From RFSX01 sp964495785 (lineage in GTDB: Bacteria; Bacteroidota; Bacteroidia; Chitinophagales; Saprospiraceae): a stretch of 6,028 bases of DNA. The notes under the pieces are model-generated. The model was given only the letters and a program-made list of their open reading frames with translations, had not been told where the DNA came from and made no database searches. The stretch lies in contig CAZBXL010000119.1 of assembly GCA_964495785.1 (NCBI GenBank), forward strand, positions 1 to 6,028, written 5' to 3'. Made by a program: the position numbers and the translations under genes. Below are positions 1 to 6,028 of this stretch, piece by piece (position 1 is the first letter of the stretch; every line of letters starts with the position of its first letter).

Positions 1-1880
1 CGGATGCAGTAGTAGAGTGTGCAGATGACATCGCTGAAGGAACACCAACAGTAGAGGCATCATGTGGCTTAGAGACAACAGTAACAATAGCAGGTCCAAC
101 ATTAACGAGTGGTTCTGCGGATTGTGATGGAGCGACATATGAGATAGTATACACAGTAGAAGATGAGTGTGGAAGAACAGAGTCATGTACACAGACATTT
201 ACAATAAGTAACCAAGGGCCATCAATAGTATGTCCAGCGGACGCAGTAGTAGAATGTACAGAAGACATATTAGCTGGTACTCCAACAGTTACTTCTTCTT
301 GTGGATTAAATACTGCTGTTACAAATGTAGGTCCAACCTTAATTAGTGGTACTGCAGATTGTGATGGAGCGGTTTATGAAATAGTATACACTGTAGAGGA
401 TAATTGTGGAAGAACGGAATCATGTACACAAACATTTACATTAAGCAATCAAGGACCAACTATAACTTGTCCTGCAGATGCAGTAGTTGAATGTTTAGAT
501 GATATTAATGCAGGAACGCCAACAGTGACTTCTTCATGTGGGAATTCGACAAATGTGACGAATGTTGGCCCTACTTTGATTAGTGGAAATGACGGTTGTG
601 CTGGTGCAGAGTATGAGATAACTTATACAGTAGAAGATGCTTGTGGAAGAACGGCAAGTTGTACTCAAGTATTTACAATAAGTAACGATGGACCTACTAT
701 CGTATGTCCAGCAGATGCAGTAGTAGAATGTGCTGATGATGTAGTTGTAGGAACGCCAACGGTAGAAGCATCTTGTGGATTGTCAACAACAGTAACAACT
801 GTGGGTCCTACACTTACAAGTGGTACTGCAGATTGTGACGGAGCGATTTATGAAATAGTTTACACAGTAGAAGATGAGTGTGGAAGGTCTACTTCTTGCA
901 TTCAGACATTTACGATAAGTAATCAAGGACCTTCTATCACATGTCCATCAGACGCAGTCGTAGAATGTACGAATGATATTGCAGAGGGAACACCGACTGT
1001 AACTACTTCTTGTGGTTTATCAGCAGCGGTAACAACATCAGGTCCAACTTTAACAAGTGGATCTGCAGATTGTGATGGAGCAACATATGAAATCGTTTAC
1101 ACGGTACAAGACGATTGCGGAAGATCAGCTTCTTGTACACAAGTGTTTACAATTCAAAATAGTGCACCAACAATCAGTTGCCCATCAGACGCGACTGTAG
1201 AATGTTTAGCAGATATTACTGAAGGTACGCCTACTGTAACAAGTACATGTGGTTCGACTACCACTGTCGTTACAGCTGGTCCTACTTTAGTGAACGGAAC
1301 AGCAGAATGTGATGGAGCAGTTTATGAAATTACTTATACAGTAACTGATCAATGTGGAAGAACAGCAGAGTGTACTCAAGTATTTACAATAGATAATCAG
1401 GCACCAGTAATTACATGTCCAGCGGATGCAATTGTTGAATGTACGAATGATATAGTAGAAGGAACACCAACAGTTATGTCATCTTGTGGATTAAATACAA
1501 CAGTATCAGTATCTGGTCCTGCCTTAGTGAGCGGAACAGAAGATTGTGATGGTGCTATATATGAAATTACGTATACAGCTACAGATGAATGTAACAGATC
1601 TTCATCATGTACACAGACATTTACATTAGTCAATGATGGACCTACAATTACTTGCCCAGCGACAATAACAGTCGGAAGAATAAGTGAGTATAACTTAGGT
1701 ACACCAACGACAACAAGTTCTTGTAATAGTATGACTACGGTAACTAATACAAATCCAGTTCTTGTAAGTGGTAATGATTGTGATGGTGGCTTATATCAAG
1801 TAACATTTACAGTAACTGACGAATGTGGCAGAACTGCAACTTGTATTCAGGATATTGTAATTGAAGCCACTGACTTAGCT
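1..1880 (+). repeat. Array A: eight HYR-like (Ig-like beta-sandwich) repeats, 79 residues each
   Basis: Units begin at the Cys of a CPADAVVEC-type motif at 231, 468, 705, 942, 1179, 1416 and 1653. The spacing is exactly 237 bases every time. The first unit (1-230) lacks its opening Cys-Pro-Ala because of the window edge. Each complete unit has six Cys at residues 1, 9, 24, 44, 59 and 65, in the contexts CP, VEC, SCG, DCDG, CGR and SCTQ. The later half (YEIVYTVEDECGR, then a CTQ-F-T-I strand) matches the end of HYR-type domains, where a 'vtYtatD..GN..sC' strand pair is typical. I therefore call them HYR-like; a profile search could place them in a neighbouring Ig-like family. Role inferred: rigid spacer or binding modules of an extracellular stalk. 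Protein sequence is well conserved between units while third codon positions differ, so most of these duplications are not recent. Confidence 0.85.
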
Positions 1881-4800
1881 TGCTCAACTAACAGCACGGA
1901 TACGACTTGTGGAGAAGATAATGGATCTGCAAGTGTGACTGCGACAGGTGGTTATGGACCTTACAGTTATGCATGGAGCAATGGAGCAACGACGACTTCA
2001 GTTTCTAACTTAGCATCTGGTACATACACGGTAATAGTAACAGATGATGTAGGGTGTATATCTCAATGTACAGTAGTAATAGCTCCGAGTACTAATCCAG
2101 TATGTAACATTAGTGGTGTGGATTCAAGTTGTGGTTTAGCTAATGGTAGTGCATCAGCAAATGTAACAATGGGTACACCTCCATACTCTTACTCTTGGAG
2201 TAACGGGGCAGCTACTGCAGATATCAACGGATTAGCGGAAGGTATTTACACATTAGATGTAACAGACGCTGAAGGATGTACAACTTCTTGTACAGTGAAT
2301 ATTGGAGGAACAGTTCCTCCTACATGTGCAGTTAATGCAACAGATACAAGTTGTGGATTGGATAATGGATCAGCTCAGGCGTTTGGTCAGGGAGGTTCAG
2401 GAGTCTACTCTTATTCTTGGAATACAGGTAGTACTTCTTCGACTATATCTGATCTATCACCAGGTACTTATACCGTAACTGTGACAGATGGTAATGGATG
2501 TACTACAGTATGTTCTGCTAATGTTGCAGATAGTACTTCACCTGTATGTTCAGCAACTTCAAGTAATACATCTTGTGGTTCAGATAATGGGTCAGCAAGT
2601 GTGTCTGCTTCAAGTGGTACAGCACCTTATTCTTACTTATGGAGTAATGGAGCTACAACAGCAACAATTGATAATGTGCCAGCAGGTGATTACTCAGTTG
2701 TCGTAACAGATGCAGAGGGTTGTACTACAACTTGTAATGTAACAATTGCACCAAGTAGTTCTCCTACATGTACTGCGACATCAGTAGCTACGTCATGTGG
2801 ATTAGATAATGGTACCGCTACAGTTGTAGCAAATGGAGGAGCAGGTAATTATACTTACTCTTGGAATACCGGTTCTTCATCTAATAGCATCAACGGTCTG
2901 GCTGCAGGAACATATTCAGTAACTGTAACCGATGGTAATGGATGTACGACTGTTTGTACTACTGATGTAGGGGATAGTAATCCTATTACATGTTCAGTTT
3001 CAGGAACAGATACATCATGTGGATTAGATAATGGTAGCGCAACAGTAACAGTTAATGGAGGATCAGGAAACTACGCTTACTCATGGAGTAACGGTGGTAA
3101 CACTCAGACCATAACTGGTATTGCAGCAGGACTTTATACTGTTAGTGTAACTGATAATGTAGAAGGATGTACAACTTCTTGTACAGTAGTTATTGATGGA
3201 TCAAATGCTATTACTTGTAGTGTAACAGGAGTCGATGCTTCATGTAACATGAATGACGGATCAGCAACAGTAACAGTTAATGGAGGTACAGGTAACTACT
3301 CATATGTATGGAGTAATGGTAGCAATTCAGTAACCGCTACTAATTTAGCTCCTGGTAGCTACACTGTTGAAGTAACAGACAATACGACAGGATGTATGAC
3401 ATCTTGCAATGTGACGATAGGACAAGAGCAGTGTGTAAGCATAGGTGGTGTATTATGGAGTGACGCTAATAACAATGGATTATTAGATGCGGGTGAATTA
3501 ACTGCAGCTGATAAAGGTAAGACAGTTACATTGTCACTTTTCGATGCTAATAATAACTTGATAGCAACAACGACAACAGATTCTAATGGAGCATATCTAT
3601 TTGATAACCTTGCGCCAGGATCATATTTTGTTTCGTTCACGCCACCAGCTTCATTAGCAGTGTCTTCTACGGATACAGATAATGCGGATAATCAGCAAGA
3701 CAACGATGATAATGGTATACAACAAGATACTGACGGTGATGGATTAACAGATGGCGAGGTAACATCACCATTAATTACATTGACTGTCGATGGAGAGCCT
3801 ACTAATGAACCAGGAATTGGTGGAAACTTAGATACGATTGATGATAATAATGGAGATATGACTATTGACTTTGGATTCTTTACACCAGTAAGCGTAGGTT
3901 CTACGGTTTGGTTTGATGATAATAACAATGGTATACAAGATACGGGAGAGAATGGTGTAGATTCTAAAGGTAAGACACTACAGTTAGAGCTTGTTGATGC
4001 AGCAACTAACATGGTTGTAGCAACGACAACAACGACTACTAACGGTAGCTACTTATTCGAAAATCAATTACCAGGAAACTATTTCATACAGTTTACTGCA
4101 CCAGCATCAGCACCAGTATCTTCAACTACTAACTTTAGTAATGATGATCAGGTTGATGGCAATGACAATGGTACTCAAGTAGATACTGATGGAGATGGTC
4201 TTACAGATGGATTAATTACATCTAATATTTTCAATCTTTCATCTGGAGCAGAACCTACTAATGAATCTGGATCTAATGGAGGTAAAGATGTAGCTGACGA
4301 TGACAACGGCGATATGACGATTGACTTTGGACTTGTTAGATTAGTAAGTGTAGGGTCGACAGTGTTCTCTGATCTTAATGATAATGGAATACAAGATCCT
4401 GACGAATTGACTATAGGTGCTAAAGGTAAGTCAGTAACACTTCAGATTTTTGATGCCAATACTGATCAGTTGGTTGGATCAACAACAACAGATAGTAACG
4501 GTAGCTACATATTCACTGACTTATTACCAGGTGATTATTATATCTCATTCAATCCTCCTTCAACTTCTACTATATCAAGTACAGGTTCAGCTGGAGATAA
4601 CAATGTAGATGGTGATGACAATGGTATCCAGCAGGATACTGACGGTGACGGAGTTACAGATGGATTGATTACTTCTGTAGTATTCAACTTGACTCCAGAT
4701 GATGAGCCTACTAATGAGCCAGCATCTAATGGAGGAAAAGATGACGGAATAGATGATGACAACGGAGATATGACGATTGACTTTGGTGTTAGACCAGCAT

Positions 4801-6028
4801 GTAACTTATCATGTGTGGTAACATCAAATGCAACAAGTTGTGGTTTAGATAATGGTACTGCATCAGTTGCAGTAAGTGGAGGAACTGGAAGTTACAGTTA
4901 CTCTTGGAGTAATGGTGAGACCACTGCGACAATCACAGGTTTAGCAGCAGGTACTTACTCTGTAGATGTAGTAGATAACACGACAGGATGTACGACGACT
5001 TGTTCTACAACAATATTGGGATCAAATCCTATTACTTGTAATTCAACAGGAACTGATACTTCATGTGGCTTATCTAATGGTAGTGCAACGGTAACAGTTA
5101 ATGGAGGAACAGGAAGTTATACTTACTCTTGGAGTAATGGTGGAACCACTGCAACAATCACAGGTTTAGCAGCAGGTACTTACTCAGTAGATATAGTAGA
5201 TAATGCAACGGGTTGTACGACGACATGCTCAGTGAATGTAGCAGGATCAAATGCAATTACTTGTAATGCAACTGGAACAGATACATCATGTGGTTTATCT
5301 AATGGTAGTGCAACAGTGACTGTGAATGGAGGAACAGGAAATTACATCTACGCATGGAGCAATGGTGGAAATACTGCAACAGTTACAGGCTTAGCTGCAG
5401 GTACTTATACTGTTGATGTTACGGATGTGACTACTGGTTGTAATACTACTTGTACTGCAACGGTCGGAGCATCGAATGCAATCACATGCTCAATAGCTGG
5501 AACAGATTCATCATGTGGCTTATCTAATGGTAGCGCAACAGCGACGGTTAATGGTGGTTCAGGAAACTACACTTACTCATGGAGTAACGGTGGAACTTCT
5601 GCGACGATCACAAACTTAGCAGCAGGTACATATACAGCAAACATTACAGATAATACGACAGGATGTACAACATCATGTTCAGTGACAATAGCAGGATCAA
5701 ATGCGATCACATGCTCAGTAGCTGGAACAGATTCATCATGTGGTTTATCTAACGGTAGTGCAACAGCAACGGTTAATGGAGGAACAGGAAACTACAGTTA
5801 CTCATGGAGTAATGGTGGAACTACTGCGACAATCACAGGCTTAGCTGCTGGAATCTATACAGCAAACATTACAGATAACACGACAGGATGTACAACATCA
5901 TGCTCAGTGACGATAGCAGGATCAAATGCGATCACATGCTCAGTAGCTGGAACAGATTCATCATGTGGTTTATCTAACGGTAGTGCAACAGCGACAGTTA
6001 ATGGTGGTTCAGGAAACTACACTTACTC
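1..6028 (+). CDS. Internal fragment of a giant cysteine-rich modular surface protein (HYR-like, SprB and SdrD-B repeats); both ends missing
   Basis: One frame (+3, first full codon at base 3) stays open across the window, giving about 2,008 residues. Domain order: eight HYR-like repeats (residues 1-626), seven SprB-type repeats (627-1143), three SdrD-B/Cna-B-like domains (1144-1599), then five full SprB-type repeats and part of a sixth (1600-2008). No start, signal peptide, membrane segment, stop or T9SS C-terminal sorting domain is visible. The first in-frame ATG is at 1476, in mid-repeat, and is not a start. Known family context: SprB repeats occur in the Flavobacterium gliding adhesin SprB, and similar mosaics are common in large Bacteroidota surface proteins. 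Inference: an exported adhesin, stalk or matrix protein acting outside the cell. I see no enzymatic domain. About 98 Cys, falling at fixed positions in each repeat, suggest disulfide-stabilised domains. Lys, Arg and His are nearly absent and Asp is common, so the chain is strongly acidic. No specific gene name can be assigned. Confidence 0.96.
1653..1880 (+). repeat. Divergent last HYR-like repeat (76 residues, five Cys)
   Basis: This eighth unit starts with CPATITVGR where the others have CPADAVVEC, so the second conserved Cys (residue 9) is replaced by Arg. It is three residues shorter: its acidic loop reads GNDCDGG, one residue less than GTADCDGA, and its tail (IVIEATDLA) replaces the usual interrepeat linker of the SNQGP type. 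The CGR and TC motifs near the end are kept. It directly abuts the first SprB-type repeat. An edge unit that drifts from the array consensus is commonly a cap or junction domain; that role is inferred here. One of the five remaining Cys should lack its usual partner. Confidence 0.8.
1881..3431 (+). repeat. Array B: seven SprB-type repeats (72-75 residues each)
   Basis: Units start at the Cys codons at 1881, 2103, 2325, 2547, 2769, 2991 and 3216. The first five are exactly 222 bases (74 residues), the sixth is 225 and the last is 216. Each contains the SprB core: GG-x-G-x-Y-x-Y-x-W-(S/N)-x-G, then a short strand, LAxGTYTVTVTD and GC. Four Cys per unit lie at about residues 1, 10, 59 or 60, and 63 or 64, in the contexts C-S/T, TSCG, GC and TxC. 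The published SprB repeat covers only about the central 40 residues; here the flanking Cys-bearing segment is part of the period. Each unit has one Trp. Inferred role: beta-sandwich stalk segments of a surface adhesin. The sixth and seventh units carry an extra residue before the GC motif or a SNAITC-type linker, like array D and unlike units one to five. Confidence 0.9.
3432..3887 (+). other. SdrD-B/Cna-B-like domain 1
   Basis: Domain of 152 residues opening CVSIGGVLWSDANNNGLLD, the typical start of SdrD-B domains (G-x-V-W-x-D-x-N-x-N-G-x-x-D-x-x-E). It continues with GKTVTLSLFDANN, TTTDSNGAYLF and LAPGSYFVSFTPP, matching the 'TD.nG.Y.F..L.pG.Y.v.F..P' core of Cna-B/SdrD-B folds. After the core come a Ca-loop-like DTDGDGLTDG (3726-3755) and a closing DDNNGDMTIDFG (3840-3875). 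It follows array B with no linker. In Gram-positive Sdr proteins such domains bind calcium and stiffen the stalk; calcium binding here is inferred from the Asp/Asn loops. The KGKT motif is conserved in all three copies and contains most of the Lys in the window. Confidence 0.9.
3888..4343 (+). other. SdrD-B/Cna-B-like domain 2
   Basis: Second tandem copy, 152 residues, opening VSVGSTVWFDDNNNGIQDTGE. It keeps SKGKTLQLELVD, TTTNGSYLFENQLPGNYFIQFTAP, the Ca-loop-like DTDGDGLTDG (4182-4211) and the closing DDDNGDMTIDFG (4296-4331). There is no Cys in this domain, in contrast to both flanking arrays, so its stability should not rest on disulfides; metal ions in the Asp-rich loops are the likely substitute (inference). 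It contains the PTNE-S/P-x-S-N-G-G-K segment shared with domain 3, where domain 1 has a variant (PTNEPGIGGN). Confidence 0.9.
4344..4799 (+). other. SdrD-B/Cna-B-like domain 3
   Basis: Third tandem copy, 152 residues, opening VSVGSTVFSDLNDNGIQDPDE; the Trp of copies 1 and 2 is Phe here. It keeps AKGKSVTLQIFD, TTTDSNGSYIFTDLLPGDYYISF, the Ca-loop-like DTDGDGVTDG (4635-4664), PTNEPASNGGK and the closing DDDNGDMTIDFG (4752-4787). It ends at VRPA, followed at once by the CNLSC junction into the second SprB-type array. No Cys lies inside the domain. The near-constant length of the three copies and their shared insertions after the Cna-B core show they arose by tandem duplication of one parent domain. 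Confidence 0.9.
5688..5767 (+). repeat. 80-base perfect direct repeat, copy 1 (second copy 5913-5992)
   Basis: Bases 5688-5767 are identical to 5913-5992, offset by exactly one repeat unit (225 bases). The identity spans the end of one SprB-type unit, the GSNAITC linker and the start of the next unit, through silent codon positions as well. It marks the most recent duplication or conversion in the window and is a place where short-read assembly can collapse or misjoin copies. Confidence 0.9.
5913..5992 (+). repeat. 80-base perfect direct repeat, copy 2
   Basis: Identical to 5688-5767. Directly after this copy (5991 onward) the sequence stops following the unit one period back and instead matches the unit two periods back (5541-5578) with a single mismatch, so the last visible unit looks like a mosaic of its two predecessors. 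Confidence 0.88.

Larger units (their letters stand above)
4800..6028 (+). repeat. Array D: second SprB-type array, exact 225-base period, runs off the window
   Basis: After a CNLSC junction (4800-4814) units start at Cys codons 4812, 5037, 5262, 5487, 5712 and 5937, always 225 bases (75 residues) apart; the sixth is cut at 6028. Each unit carries Cys at residues 1, 10, 60 and 64, one Trp at residue 32 in the YSWSNGG core, then LAAGTYT, DNTTGCTTSC and a GSNAITC linker. This is the SprB-repeat core with added cysteine pairs, as in array B. Units four to six are far more alike at the DNA level than any pair in arrays A or B, which suggests recent amplification. The array almost certainly continues beyond the window, and its true copy number cannot be judged here. 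Confidence 0.92.

Noticed and set aside
1397..1633. Reverse-strand open frame of 78 codons within array A
   Set aside because: It lies opposite the conserved HYR-like repeats, has no recognisable domain or ribosome binding site, and results from the biased codon use of the sense strand.
1..1880. CRISPR-like or other noncoding tandem array, given the exact periodicity
   Set aside because: The period is a multiple of three, variation is mainly at third codon positions and the frame is open throughout, so these are protein-coding repeats.
2488..2706. Plus-strand open frame of 72 codons in another frame
   Set aside because: It overlaps the SprB-type units entirely, and its Val/Leu/Gln-rich low-complexity translation is what a shifted reading of this repeat gives.
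3162..3167. Possible frameshift or insertion where the sixth SprB unit of array B gains a residue (NVEGC)
   Set aside because: The change is a whole codon, the frame continues, and all array D units have the same 75-residue length.
3359..4762. Reverse-strand open frames at 3359-3640, 3692-4012 and 4538-4762
   Set aside because: The latter two sit at corresponding positions opposite different SdrD-B copies and share similar Ser/Pro-rich translations, so they are antisense shadows of a duplicated domain rather than independent genes.
3432..4799. Intramolecular Lys-Asn isopeptide bonds, as in Gram-positive Cna-B domains
   Set aside because: The conserved Lys lie in a KGKT loop rather than the first-strand position used in Cna-B domains, and I could not identify a matching Asn and catalytic Glu; the Asp-rich SdrD-B type fits better.
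1..6028. Promoters, terminators, RNA genes, mobile elements or a multi-gene defence or biosynthetic system
   Set aside because: Every base belongs to one continuous coding frame; no intergenic space, hairpin-plus-T run, transposase or second gene is present.

Overview
The whole window lies inside one gene. Reading frame +3 (codons starting at base 3) is open from the first base to the last, about 2,008 codons, with no stop codon, no credible start and no room for a second gene. The product is a giant, modular, repeat-built extracellular protein whose two ends both lie outside the window.

Layout, 5' to 3': (A) bases 1-1880, eight HYR-like/Ig-like beta-sandwich repeats with a strict 237-base (79-residue) period, the first cut by the window edge and the eighth divergent; (B) bases 1881-3431, seven SprB-type repeats of 72-75 residues; (C) bases 3432-4799, three SdrD-B/Cna-B-like domains of about 152 residues each, with acidic calcium-loop-like motifs; (D) bases 4800-6028, a second SprB-type array with a strict 225-base (75-residue) period, still running at the window edge. 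The youngest-looking duplications are at the 3' end.

The organism is most likely a member of Bacteroidota, plausibly a Saprospiraceae-like or other gliding/environmental lineage. This is inferred from the combination of SprB repeats (named after the Flavobacterium johnsoniae gliding adhesin SprB), HYR-like repeats and SdrD-B modules in one moderately AT-rich giant gene. No taxonomic marker is present. Proteins of this type are normally exported through an N-terminal signal peptide and a C-terminal type IX secretion (T9SS) sorting domain and act as cell-surface adhesins or stalks. Neither signal is in this window, so export and function are inference.

The protein is unusual in composition. 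It is very rich in Cys (about 98 by my reading), Thr, Ser, Gly, Asn and Asp. I see no His, Lys only within the three SdrD-B domains, and Arg almost only in the CGR motif of the HYR-like repeats. I found no RNA gene, mobile element, CRISPR array, promoter or terminator. The interest of the window lies in the repeat architecture and its evolution, not in a multi-gene system.
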